This document shows, in pieces, positions 1 through 7,500 of a stretch of 64,000 nucleotides of DNA. The translations under genes and the position numbers were made by a program. The stretch's first letter is position 1; the number at the start of each line of letters is the position of its first letter. The notes below the pieces were generated by a model. That model saw only the letters and a list, made by a program, of their open reading frames with translations, searched no databases and had not been told where the DNA came from. The stretch is from Methyloligella solikamskensis (GTDB taxonomy: Bacteria > Pseudomonadota > Alphaproteobacteria > Rhizobiales > Methyloligellaceae): NCBI RefSeq assembly GCF_042676065.1, contig NZ_JBHTJO010000001.1, positions 2,356,001 through 2,420,000 of the forward strand. Direction: 5' to 3'.

Positions 1-91
1 GGTTGCGGGCGTCGGGACACGTTACACGCTTTGATTGTATTTTGGAAGAATGGGCGACGCGGGTTGTGCGCCGCCCATATTTCTAATTGCG

Positions 92-155
92 CGTCACACC
101 GGCGAAAGCCGGTATCCAACTCCGCTGTCCGGAGTGTGCCGCTGGATTCCTGACT
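92..155. repeat. Intergenic palindromic repeat (REP-like)
   Basis: A short hairpin, ACCGGC-GAAA-GCCGGT (98-113), is followed by a second half reading into a CTGGATTCCTGAC end. Elements with a GGTATCCA ... TGGATTCC layout are common extragenic repeats in alphaproteobacteria. It sits just past the leuA stop codon, so it may also act as an RNA 3' end. I see nothing coding in positions 1-154. Confidence 0.5.
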
Positions 156-1759
156 TAGGACGCCATCATGGTCTCGGGCTTCTTGCGCACATCGCGGGCG
201 AAGATCTTGTTCAGCGCGATGATGTAGGCGCGAGCGGACGCCACCAGGGTGTCGGTGTCGGAGCCGCGGCCCGTGGCAATGCGGCCATCCTCTTCCAGAC
301 GCACGGTCACCTCGGCCTGGGCGTCGGTGCCTTCGGTCACGGCGTGGACCTGGTAGAGCTCCAGGGTCGCCGTATGGGGCACCATGGCCTTGATGGCGGC
401 GAAGGTTGCGTCCACCGGTCCGTCCCCTTGGGCTTCGTGGGTCTGCTGCTTGCCGTCGATATCCAGCGTCAGGGTCGCCTTCTGGGGCCCGGACGTGCCG
501 GCGATGACGGTCAGGGAGACCAGCTTGATGCGGTCATGGGCCGTGGCGATCTCCTGATCGACCAGAGCCTCGATGTCCTCGTCGTAGACATGCTTCTTCC
601 GGTCGGCCAGGGCCTTGAAGCGGACGAAGGCGTCCTCGAAGGCGTTGTCGCCCAGCTCGTAGCCCAGCTCCTTCAGCTTCTCGCGGAAGGCGTGGCGGCC
701 CGAATGCTTGCCCATGACCAGGTTGGACTGGGTCAGGCCGACACTCTCCGGCGTCATGATCTCGAAGGTCTGGGCGTTCTTCAGTACGCCGTCCTGATGG
801 ATTCCGCTCTCATGGGCGAAGGCGTTCCGGCCGACGATGGCCTTGTTGTACTGCACCGGGAAAGCCGTCACTGCGGAGACCAGCTTGGAGGCGCGGGTCA
901 GCATTGTGGTGTCGATGCCGGTCCAGTAGGGCATGGCGTCAGAGCGGGTCTCGATCGCCATGACGATCTCTTCCAGCGCGGCATTGCCGGCACGCTCGCC
1001 CAGCCCGTTGATGGTGCATTCCACCTGGCGTGCGCCCTTGGTGACGCCGGCCAGGGAGTTGGCGACCGCCAGACCCAGATCGTCGTGGCAATGGGTAGAG
1101 AAGACGATCTCGTCGGCGCCCGGCACCTTCTCGATCAGCATCTTGATCAGATCGGCGAACTCATGGGGCAGCGCATAGCCCACCGTGTCCGGAATGTTCA
1201 CGGTGGTGGCGCCGCATTTGATCGCCATCTCGATGCACCGGCACAGGAAATCCTCTTCCGTGCGGGTCGCGTCCATGCAGGACCACTCCACATCGTCCGT
1301 ATGGGAGCGGGCGCGGGAGACGGATTTCTCGATCCGGTTCAGAACCTCGTCCTGGTCGATACCCATCTGATATTTGCGGTGCAGCGGCGAGGTGCCGATG
1401 AAGGTGTGAATGCGGCCGCGCTTGGCCGGCTTGATCGCTTCGGCGCAGCGGTCGATATCGGGGATCTGGGCGCGGGACAGGCCGCAGATCACGGAATTCT
1501 TGGCGCGTTTGGCGATCTCCGAGACGCTTTCGAAATCGCCCTGGCTCGCGATGGGGAAGCCCGCCTCGATCACGTCAACGCCCATCTCGTCGAGCAGCTC
1601 GGCCACCTGCAGCTTCTCTTCGAAGGTCATGGTGGCGCCGGGGCATTGCTCGCCGTCGCGCAAGGTGGTGTCGAAGATGATGACGCGATCGTCCTCGCGC
1701 CGCTCTTCCTTAGGGCTCTTGGTGTTCGACTCGGAAGTCGAAGTCTTTTCGGAACTCAT
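155..1759 (-). CDS. leuA: 2-isopropylmalate synthase
   Basis: This enzyme condenses acetyl-CoA with 2-oxoisovalerate, the first committed step of leucine biosynthesis, in the cytoplasm. The 534-residue protein has the HMGL-like TIM barrel signature LRDGEQ at residues 33-38, the metal-binding HCH motif at H223/H225 and a GERAGNAALEE loop near 255, followed by a C-terminal LeuA allosteric (leucine-binding) domain. The length fits the long LeuA type. The ATG start has a GAGGA ribosome site about 8 bases upstream. About 120 bases further up is a Leu-rich leader peptide, so leucine-dependent control is likely. It shares strand and pathway with ilvC, ilvN and ilvB about 2-6 kb away, but is separated from them by a DUF2165 gene and an oppositely oriented small gene. 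Confidence 0.97.
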   Translation of the reverse strand: MSSEKTSTSESNTKSPKEERREDDRVIIFDTTLRDGEQCPGATMTFEEKLQVAELLDEMGVDVIEAGFPIASQGDFESVSEIAKRAKNSVICGLSRAQIPDIDRCAEAIKPAKRGRIHTFIGTSPLHRKYQMGIDQDEVLNRIEKSVSRARSHTDDVEWSCMDATRTEEDFLCRCIEMAIKCGATTVNIPDTVGYALPHEFADLIKMLIEKVPGADEIVFSTHCHDDLGLAVANSLAGVTKGARQVECTINGLGERAGNAALEEIVMAIETRSDAMPYWTGIDTTMLTRASKLVSAVTAFPVQYNKAIVGRNAFAHESGIHQDGVLKNAQTFEIMTPESVGLTQSNLVMGKHSGRHAFREKLKELGYELGDNAFEDAFVRFKALADRKKHVYDEDIEALVDQEIATAHDRIKLVSLTVIAGTSGPQKATLTLDIDGKQQTHEAQGDGPVDATFAAIKAMVPHTATLELYQVHAVTEGTDAQAEVTVRLEEDGRIATGRGSDTDTLVASARAYIIALNKIFARDVRKKPETMMAS

Positions 1760-1761
1760 GG

Positions 1762-1873
1762 GGTCTCGTCCTCTGCTCCTCGCCCCGGTCTCGTAACGCG
1801 CGGGGCGATCTTATCCGTTTTCGCTTGGGCTACGTTGCGATCCCCTGAACGCCCGCCTCGAAAATCCGAGACC
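1762..1873 (-). promoter_or_regulatory. Possible leuA translational attenuator
   Basis: On the leuA strand, directly after the leader-peptide stop, a GTCTCG-GATTTT-CGAGGC hairpin can form. The 7-mer GGTCTCG inside it (1873-1867) is exactly complementary to CGAGACC at 1793-1787 and again at 1768-1762. The second copy overlaps the leuA ribosome site, just before the ATG. Mutually exclusive pairings that hide or free the ribosome site are therefore possible, switched by ribosome position on the leader. No U-run follows these stems, so control of translation is more likely than transcript termination. The mechanism is inference. Confidence 0.4.
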
Positions 1874-1881
1874 GCCGGTGC

Positions 1882-1920
1882 TCAGGGGCGAATAAGGAGG
1901 AGCTGGGAGAGGGCGGACAT
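1882..1920 (-). CDS. Probable leu leader peptide (MSALSQLLLIRP)
   Basis: A 12-codon frame translates as MSALSQLLLIRP and ends in TGA; four of its 12 codons are Leu, with three consecutive Leu codons followed by Ile. It lies 122 bases upstream of the leuA ATG on the same strand. Leader peptides rich in the end-product amino acid are the hallmark of attenuation of amino acid operons, which is why I call it despite its size. The true start is unclear: the same frame is open back to ATGs at 1992 and 2004 (36 or 40 residues), and none of the candidate starts has a strong Shine-Dalgarno sequence. Confidence 0.55.
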   Translation of the reverse strand: MSALSQLLLIRP

Positions 1921-2046
1921 CGCACAAGCATAGACGGCCGACACAGCTTTGCCGGCTTCCCCCGTCTTCTGCTCTTTCACTTCGTACGACATAACGTGGC
2001 CCATAAACGGTCATTTGTCGGCGGCGGACCCGCCTCTATGAAGCGT

Positions 2047-2075
2047 AGATAGGCCAGCCGCCGCAGATGCGCAAG
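2047..2075 (-). promoter_or_regulatory. Candidate leuA promoter
   Basis: On the minus strand, CTTGCG (2075-2070) and CTATCT (2052-2047) are separated by 17 bases. This resembles the alphaproteobacterial housekeeping consensus CTTGAC-N17-CTATAT, matching 4/6 and 5/6. It would start transcription near 2040, about 120 bases before the short leader peptide. The remainder of 1921-2249 shows no other recognisable element apart from the ribosome site of the next gene on plus. Confidence 0.35.
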
Positions 2076-2249
2076 TGGGGTGTGGTTGCACACATGGCGC
2101 GCTTCGTCACACGCGCGATGAACGGAGCACCAAATCTCGGCGAGATTTGCAGGAACGACCCTGTTGGGCCGATAATTTGAGTCGTACGCCCTCACGGGCC
2201 AATCAAGGGGCGCGAAGCGTCCCATCCCGGAAACTCCAAGGAGAAAATA

Positions 2250-2522
2250 ATGACCTTCAAACCCGCTCTCTTCACAGGCGCCGCGCTTGCCATGGCTCTC
2301 GGCGTGAGTCTTGGCCTCACCGCAGCCCAGGCGCAGAGCCCCGCCCCGACGGGCAAGATCGTCGTCGCCGAGGCCGATGCCGAAGTCGACGCCATGGGCT
2401 CCGAAGAAGAGGTGGATACCGAGACCGGTCCCGAAGTGGATGCCATGGGCTTGGAGGAAGATGAGCCTGTCGCTGCCGACGAGGATGTCGACGCCATGGG
2501 CCTGGAAGAGGAAACCGAGTAA
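2250..2522 (+). CDS. Small secreted acidic protein with DAMG repeats
   Basis: I do not recognise a family for this 90-residue protein. Residues 1-28 form a typical signal peptide (basic start, hydrophobic core, cleavage after an AQA-type motif). The mature part is strongly acidic and carries three copies of the motif V-D-A-M-G-(S/L)-E-E at roughly residues 46-53, 64-71 and 79-86, each separated by a short Glu/Asp/Thr-rich spacer. It has no cysteines and no second hydrophobic segment, so it should be periplasmic or exported and probably disordered, possibly cation binding. AAGGAG lies 7 bases before the ATG, and a strong terminator follows the stop, so it looks like a genuine single-gene unit. 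Confidence 0.8.
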   Translation: MTFKPALFTGAALAMALGVSLGLTAAQAQSPAPTGKIVVAEADAEVDAMGSEEEVDTETGPEVDAMGLEEDEPVAADEDVDAMGLEEETE

Positions 2523-2555
2523 GCGGTCACCAGCTCCAAATCTTTTCACGGCAGG

Positions 2556-2583
2556 AAGGGCGGGCTTCGGCCCGCCCTTTTTT
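2556..2583 (+). terminator. Rho-independent terminator
   Basis: AAGGGCGGGC-TTCG-GCCCGCCCTT is a near-ideal GC-rich hairpin with a TTCG tetraloop, and its 3' arm runs into a T tract. It ends the small acidic-protein gene. On the other strand it also faces the end of the convergent DUF2165 gene. Confidence 0.9.
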
Positions 2584-2609
2584 GTTGGCTCTCGATCTGA
2601 GGCCCAGCC

Positions 2610-3125
2610 CTAAGCTCCAGGGCTCCCCTCCTCCGGCACGTCATCGCGCATCATCACAAATATGAGCACCAGGAGCATGGTCGCGTAGAAGCGGAAGGCG
2701 GCCTCCTGGCCGTTCCACTCCTTGGACTGCCACATGGCGAAGAACTCTCCGCCCACCACCATGAAGCCGAAGAACCAGAGCAGGAAGCCGAGGGTCGCGC
2801 CGGCGACGACGAAGGTCTTGGCGCGCTGGAATTCGGGTGCCGGCTTGCGGAGCGCTAACATCAGCTGGATCGCGCCGAACAGGAACAGCAGCCCGGTGAT
2901 GGCTTCCGTTGCGATGATGCCGGCATAGGCGGCGCGCCAGACGCCTTCGTCCTTTATCGCCCTGTCCCGGAGGGGATTGTCCTTGAAGGTGTCCTCCATG
3001 GAGAGGACATGGCCGACGAAGCCGTAATTGGCCTCGTAGTCGGCGATATTGTCATAGGCCACAAGGCCGCAGAAGGCGGCGAGGCAGAGCACCATGACGA
3101 TCTTGGCGAGGCGCGCGATGAGCAT
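2610..3125 (-). CDS. DUF2165 family integral membrane protein
   Basis: This 171-residue protein has four hydrophobic segments (about residues 5-25, 65-88, 103-127 and 142-162) and matches the DUF2165 'predicted small integral membrane protein' family. The conserved features are an N-A-x-Y-like stretch after TM1 (YDNIADYEANYGFV) and the F-M-V-V-G-G-E-F-F-x-M-W-Q segment. No function is established for the family. The frame is open upstream to 3182, but that extension reads through an intergenic palindromic repeat, so I chose the ATG at 3125. It is flanked by ilvC and leuA without an evident functional link. Confidence 0.85.
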   Translation of the reverse strand: MLIARLAKIVMVLCLAAFCGLVAYDNIADYEANYGFVGHVLSMEDTFKDNPLRDRAIKDEGVWRAAYAGIIATEAITGLLFLFGAIQLMLALRKPAPEFQRAKTFVVAGATLGFLLWFFGFMVVGGEFFAMWQSKEWNGQEAAFRFYATMLLVLIFVMMRDDVPEEGSPGA

Positions 3126-3156
3126 GAGGCTCAGTGTGCCAGCCAAACCCACAAGC

Positions 3157-3254
3157 GTCATGCCCGGACTTGATACGGGCATCCACGCCGTTGCGTCTCA
3201 GCGTGTCGAGAAGCCAGTGGAATGGATTGCCGGGTCAAGCCCGGCAATGGCGAC
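3157..3254. repeat. Intergenic palindromic repeat
   Basis: An imperfect long palindrome begins GTCATGCCCGGACTTGATAC and ends with GCCGGGTCAAGCCCGGCAAT followed by GGCGAC. Sequences of the form GTCATGCCCGG-CTTGA-CCCGGGCATCCA are abundant extragenic repeats in alphaproteobacteria. It fills most of the gap between the DUF2165 gene and ilvC. Confidence 0.6.
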
Positions 3255-3316
3255 GGAGAGGTTGGTGGAACCGCAGGGCAAGAGACGCGCGCCGCGTCCC
3301 GTTCTCCAAACGCGAA

Positions 3317-3340
3317 AAGCCCGGCGCGATGGCCGGGCTT
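3317..3340 (-). terminator. Hairpin downstream of ilvC
   Basis: AAGCCCGGC-GCGATG-GCCGGGCTT is a perfect 9-bp stem with a six-base loop, 30 bases after the ilvC stop. On the ilvC strand it is followed by only a short TTTT, so it is either a modest terminator or an mRNA 3'-end stabiliser. Confidence 0.6.
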
Positions 3341-3370
3341 CCCAATTCGACATGATAAGCGCGAAGCGCC

Positions 3371-4390
3371 CTAGTTCTTGGACTTGTCCACCATGGCGCG
3401 CTCGGCGATCCACGGCATCATGCCGCGCAGCTTGGCACCGACCTCTTCCATCTGGTGGTCTTCGCATTTGGCGCGAGTGGCCTTGAAGCTGGTCTGGTTG
3501 ACCTTGTTCTCCAGCATCCAGTCGCGGACGAACTTGCCGGTCTGAATGTCGTCGAGCACTTCTTTCATGGCCGCCTTGCTGGAGGCCGGGACCACGCGGG
3601 GGCCGGAGACATACTCGCCATACTCAGCGGTGTTGGAGATGGAGTAATTCATGTTGGCGATGCCGCCCTCATAGATGAGGTCGACGATCAGCTTCATCTC
3701 GTGGACGCATTCGAAATAGGCCATCTCGGGCGCGTAACCCGCCTCGACCAAAGTCTCGAAGCCATTGCGCATCAGCTCGACCACGCCGCCACAGAGCACG
3801 GACTGCTCGCCGAACAGATCGGTCTCGACCTCTTCGCGGAAGGTGGTCTCGATGATGCCGGCGCGGCCGCCGCCGATGGCGCTCGCATAAGACAGGGACA
3901 GGTCGTGGGCGTTGCCGGACGCGTCCTGAGCGATGGCGACGAGGGTGGGCACACCGGCGCCGCGCTTATACTCGGCGCGTACGGTGTGGCCCGGCCCCTT
4001 GGGAGCTGCCATGCAGACATCCATGTCCGGGCGCGCCTCGATGAGGTTGAAGTGAATGTTCAGCCCGTGGGCGAAAAAGAGCGCCGAGCCCTCCTTCATG
4101 TTGTCCTTTAGGCTGTCGTTCCAGATGTCGCCCTGCAGCTCGTCCGGGGTGAGCATCATCACAACGTCGGCCCATTTTGCGGCCTCGGCCACGTCCATGA
4201 CCTTCAGCCCCTCGCCTTCGGCTTTCGCAGCGGAAGAGGAGCCGGGACGCAAACCGACGGCCACGTTCTCCACGCCGGAATCCCGCAAGTTCAGCGCATG
4301 GGCATGGCCTTGAGAGCCGTAGCCGATGATGGCGACATTCTTGGACTTGATCAGATTGAGATCGGCATCCCGATCGTAATAAACGCGCAT
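3371..4390 (-). CDS. ilvC: Ketol-acid reductoisomerase (NADP+)
   Basis: This enzyme performs the Mg-dependent alkyl migration and NADPH reduction of acetolactate and acetohydroxybutyrate, the second common step of valine/isoleucine synthesis. The protein is 339 residues, the short class I type. The Rossmann motif GYGSQGHAHALN begins at residue 23, followed by the KARI C-terminal knotted domain carrying the acidic metal ligands (DLFGEQ and ECVHEMKLIVDL regions). AAGGAA stands 7 bases before the ATG. It is third in line after ilvB, the UPF0114 gene and ilvN, about 100 bases below ilvN, and probably shares their transcript. Confidence 0.98.
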   Translation of the reverse strand: MRVYYDRDADLNLIKSKNVAIIGYGSQGHAHALNLRDSGVENVAVGLRPGSSSAAKAEGEGLKVMDVAEAAKWADVVMMLTPDELQGDIWNDSLKDNMKEGSALFFAHGLNIHFNLIEARPDMDVCMAAPKGPGHTVRAEYKRGAGVPTLVAIAQDASGNAHDLSLSYASAIGGGRAGIIETTFREEVETDLFGEQSVLCGGVVELMRNGFETLVEAGYAPEMAYFECVHEMKLIVDLIYEGGIANMNYSISNTAEYGEYVSGPRVVPASSKAAMKEVLDDIQTGKFVRDWMLENKVNQTSFKATRAKCEDHQMEEVGAKLRGMMPWIAERAMVDKSKN

Positions 4391-4492
4391 GCTGAACTTC
4401 CTTGGAACTTGCGATTTATGAATGGAATTTGGAGCGGGGCTTAGCAGGTTTGAGGCCTGGCGAGAAGCCTTCTCGCCTGCCTCATGCGGCCG

Positions 4493-5044
4493 TTACTCTG
4501 CCATGGGGTCGGGGCCACGGGCTATGGCCGCCACGCCGGTGCGGGCGACCTCGACGAGGCCGAGCGGCTGCATCAGCTGGATGAACTGCTCGACCTTCGA
4601 TTGCTTGCCAGTGACTTCGAAGACGAAGTGATCGAGAGAGGTGTCGATGACCTTGGCGCGGAAGGCATCGGCAAGACGGAGCGCCTCGACGCGCTTGTCG
4701 CCCTTCCCCGCCACCTTGAGCATGGCGAGCTCGCGCTCGACGGCGTTGCCCTCCACGGTGAGATCGGTCACCGAATGGATGGGCACCAGCCGCTCGAGCT
4801 GAGACTTGATCTGCTCGATTACCATGGGCGTGCCGGTGGTGACGATGGTGATGCGGGACAAATGCGCCTCGTGCTCGGTCTCCGACACGGTGAGCGAGTC
4901 GATGTTGTAGCCGCGCCCGGAGAAGAGGCCGATGACGCGCGCCAGCACGCCCGGCTCGTTGTCCACGAGCACGCTCATGGTGTGGGTTTCGGGCTTCTCG
5001 TCGGAAGACTGAAACGAATAGACGCTGCCTGGCTGGTTGCTCAT
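4493..5044 (-). CDS. ilvN: Acetolactate synthase small (regulatory) subunit
   Basis: This is the regulatory subunit of acetohydroxyacid synthase, which confers valine feedback inhibition on the catalytic IlvB subunit. The 183-residue protein has an N-terminal ACT domain (about residues 18-95, with the NEPGVLARVIGLFSGRGYNI motif) and a C-terminal ACT-like half, the usual IlvH/IlvN architecture. Its ATG overlaps the stop of the upstream UPF0114 gene by one base (TGATG), implying translational coupling. It is separated from ilvB by that UPF0114 gene, whereas in most operons ilvB and ilvN are adjacent. Confidence 0.97.
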   Translation of the reverse strand: MSNQPGSVYSFQSSDEKPETHTMSVLVDNEPGVLARVIGLFSGRGYNIDSLTVSETEHEAHLSRITIVTTGTPMVIEQIKSQLERLVPIHSVTDLTVEGNAVERELAMLKVAGKGDKRVEALRLADAFRAKVIDTSLDHFVFEVTGKQSKVEQFIQLMQPLGLVEVARTGVAAIARGPDPMAE

Positions 5045-5622
5045 CAGTGTGGACCGTTCTCTGAGGTTTCTTTCTTCGCCGGGACGACACTTGCCTTGCC
5101 GTGGCCGTCACCGTTTCCGTTCGGGGCGTGGCCTGACCCGAGATCGATCATGCGGAGCGCGATGGCGATCATCAGGATGGAGGCCGGCAGGACCAGCATC
5201 TCATAGGTGAACGCACCGCCGGATTCGACCACGACCCGGGCGAACATGACGATGAGGACGACGATGACGACCTCCGACAGGCTCGCCTTGAGCTGGCCGA
5301 TCCCGTCGACCTTCATCCAGGCCGGCAGGCGCTGGCCATAGCCCTCCGGCAAGGCGAAGACGAAGCCGATGGCAATGCCATACGCGAAGATCACCAGCAC
5401 CAGGCCGAACAGGAAGGCGTCGACCGCCTCCAGCACCGGCACGGTGACCTGGCGCTCCGAGGCGTGCTCGAAGCCTTCACCTGTGGCCAGGGCGATATGC
5501 CAAGCTTCCAGCAGATAGTAGCCGCCCTGCAGAAACATCAGCAGCGCGCCGACGATGGCGCCGGCGGAGCCGATCAGCATGATCGCGCGCAGGCCGAGAA
5601 AGAAGGTCAGTATTGTCCGCAT
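5044..5622 (-). CDS. UPF0114 (YqhA-like) membrane protein
   Basis: This 192-residue inner-membrane protein belongs to the UPF0114/YqhA family, whose role is unknown. It has four hydrophobic segments, at about residues 12-32, 66-92, 113-131 and 141-157. The family-typical region is VLEAVDAFLFGLVLVIFAYG followed by a polar loop ending in PAWMKV. The C-terminal 30 residues are hydrophilic. It sits between ilvB (45-base gap) and ilvN (one-base overlap), so it is cotranscribed with branched-chain amino acid synthesis genes. A role in that pathway is possible but not shown by the sequence. Confidence 0.85.
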   Translation of the reverse strand: MRTILTFFLGLRAIMLIGSAGAIVGALLMFLQGGYYLLEAWHIALATGEGFEHASERQVTVPVLEAVDAFLFGLVLVIFAYGIAIGFVFALPEGYGQRLPAWMKVDGIGQLKASLSEVVIVVLIVMFARVVVESGGAFTYEMLVLPASILMIAIALRMIDLGSGHAPNGNGDGHGKASVVPAKKETSENGPH

Positions 5623-5667
5623 GGCGATGCCATCCCCTGCCCCAGAAATCGAAACGATGTGAATCCG

Positions 5668-7467
5668 TTAGACGAGGATCTTGCCCTGCTCGGTGATGGC
5701 GTCGCCGACGCCCTTCTCCTCCGCTTCGTCGCCCAGCAGCATATTGTTGTGGGCTTCGCCGCTCGGAATCATCGGGAAGCAATTGGCGTGCGGATCGACC
5801 CGGCAGTCGAACAGGACCGGCCGGTCGATTTCGATCATCTCCAGAATCGCATCGTCCAGCTCGCCCGGCTTCTCCGCCTTCAGCCCGACCGCCTGATAAG
5901 CCTCGGCCAGCTTCACGAAATCGGGCAGCGCTTCCGAATAAGAATGGGAATAACGGCCGCCATGGAGCAGCTCCTGCCACTGGCGGACCATGCCCATATA
6001 TTCGTTGTTCAGGATGAAGATCTTGATCGGCAGATTGTACTGAACCGCCGTCGACATCTCCTGCATGGTCATGAGCACCGACGCCTCGCCCGCGATATCG
6101 ATGACGAGGGAGCCCGGGTGGGCGACCTGAACGCCGACCGCGGCCGGGATGCCATAGCCCATGGTGCCGAGCCCGCCGGAGGTCATCCAGCGGTTCGGCT
6201 CCTCGAACCGGTAATACTGGGCGGCCCACATCTGATGCTGCCCGACCTCGGTTGTGATGTAGGTGTCCTTGTCCTTGGTCAGCTCATAGAGCCGCTGGAC
6301 CGCGTATTGGGGCGCGATCAGATCGGATTTCGGCTTGTAGGCCAGGCAATCGCGGTCGCGCCATTTGTCGATCTGGGTCCACCAGCTCTTCAACGCGGCC
6401 TTGTCGATCTTCGGCTGCTTCTTCTTCCAGACGGCAAGCATCTGATCGAGGACCTTGCCGCAATCGCCGATGATGGGCAGGTCGACCCGGACGTTCTTGT
6501 TGATGGAGGACGGGTCGATATCGACATGGATCTTAGTGGAGCCCGGCGAGAAGGCATCCAGACGCCCGGTGATGCGGTCGTCGAAGCGCGCGCCGATACA
6601 GACCATGACGTCGCAATCGTGCATCGCGTTGTTGGCTTCGTAAGTGCCGTGCATGCCGAGCATGCCGAGCCACTGAGGATCGGCGGCCGGATAGGCGCCC
6701 AGCCCCATGAGGGTCGAGGTGATCGGATAGCCGGTCATCCGGACCAGCTCGCGCAGGCTCGCAGCCGCTTCCGGCCCCGCATTGATGACGCCGCCACCGG
6801 TATAGAAGATCGGCCGCTTGGCATTGGCGATCAGCTCGACGGCCTTCTCGATGCGGTCGTCATCGCCGACGGTCTTCGGATGGTAGCCCTTGTGCTGGGA
6901 GTTCGTGAGCCCGTGATAGGTGCCCTTGGCGAACTGGACGTCCTTCGGGATGTCGACGACGACCGGGCCTGGACGGCCGGTGCGCGCGACATAGAAGGCC
7001 TCGTGCAGGACGCGGGAGAGATCCTCGATGTCCTTCACCAGATAATTGTGCTTGGTGCAGGGCCGCGTGATGCCGACGGTGTCGCATTCCTGGAACGCGT
7101 CGTTGCCGATCAGATGGGTCGCGACCTGGCCGGTGATGCAGACGAGCGGGATGGAATCCATCAGCGCATCGGTCAGGCCGGTGACCGCATTGGTCGCGCC
7201 GGGACCGGAGGTGACGAGAACGCAGCCGACCTTGCCGGTGGACCGGGCATAGCCTTCCGCAGCATGGACCGCGCCCTGCTCGTGGCGCACGAGGATGTGC
7301 TCGACATCCTTGCGGCTGAACAGCTCGTCATAGATGGGAAGGACGGCGCCGCCGGGATAGCCGAACACATGCTCCACGCCCTGGTCGGCCATGGCCTGTA
7401 GAACCATCTGGGCGCCGGTCATTTCGGTGCCGGTCTTGTCCTTCTTTTCGGTTTTCTCGCGCGACAT
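5668..7467 (-). CDS. ilvB: Acetolactate synthase large (catalytic) subunit
   Basis: This thiamine-diphosphate enzyme makes acetolactate from two pyruvates (or acetohydroxybutyrate), the first common step of valine, leucine and isoleucine synthesis. The 599-residue protein has the TPP-enzyme N, central and C domains. The catalytic glutamate lies in the RHEQGAVHAAEGYARSTGK segment (about residue 63), the FAD-binding central domain contains GARFDDRITG, and the C-terminal metal/TPP loop reads GEAS (460-463), where GDG or GDA is expected. I chose the ATG at 7467 because GAGGA precedes it; an in-frame ATG at 7500 lacks a ribosome site. It heads the ilvB-UPF0114-ilvN-ilvC group. Confidence 0.97.
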   Translation of the reverse strand: MSREKTEKKDKTGTEMTGAQMVLQAMADQGVEHVFGYPGGAVLPIYDELFSRKDVEHILVRHEQGAVHAAEGYARSTGKVGCVLVTSGPGATNAVTGLTDALMDSIPLVCITGQVATHLIGNDAFQECDTVGITRPCTKHNYLVKDIEDLSRVLHEAFYVARTGRPGPVVVDIPKDVQFAKGTYHGLTNSQHKGYHPKTVGDDDRIEKAVELIANAKRPIFYTGGGVINAGPEAAASLRELVRMTGYPITSTLMGLGAYPAADPQWLGMLGMHGTYEANNAMHDCDVMVCIGARFDDRITGRLDAFSPGSTKIHVDIDPSSINKNVRVDLPIIGDCGKVLDQMLAVWKKKQPKIDKAALKSWWTQIDKWRDRDCLAYKPKSDLIAPQYAVQRLYELTKDKDTYITTEVGQHQMWAAQYYRFEEPNRWMTSGGLGTMGYGIPAAVGVQVAHPGSLVIDIAGEASVLMTMQEMSTAVQYNLPIKIFILNNEYMGMVRQWQELLHGGRYSHSYSEALPDFVKLAEAYQAVGLKAEKPGELDDAILEMIEIDRPVLFDCRVDPHANCFPMIPSGEAHNNMLLGDEAEEKGVGDAITEQGKILV

Positions 7468-7500
7468 CTCGTCCTCAACACAATCCGTGACTGCCTTCAT

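Noticed and set aside
35..1933. A 632-codon open frame on plus across leuA
   Set aside because: It is the antisense of leuA in high-GC DNA; the minus strand encodes an intact LeuA with all motifs, and the plus frame is Gly/His/Arg-rich without family character.
1977..2549. Minus-strand open frame of 190 codons opposite the small acidic-protein gene
   Set aside because: It overlaps the signal-peptide gene and the leuA promoter region, and has no recognisable domain.
5464..7401. A 645-codon open frame on plus across ilvB
   Set aside because: Antisense shadow of ilvB; composition (Asp/Gly/Arg/His-rich) is typical of GC-rich antisense frames.
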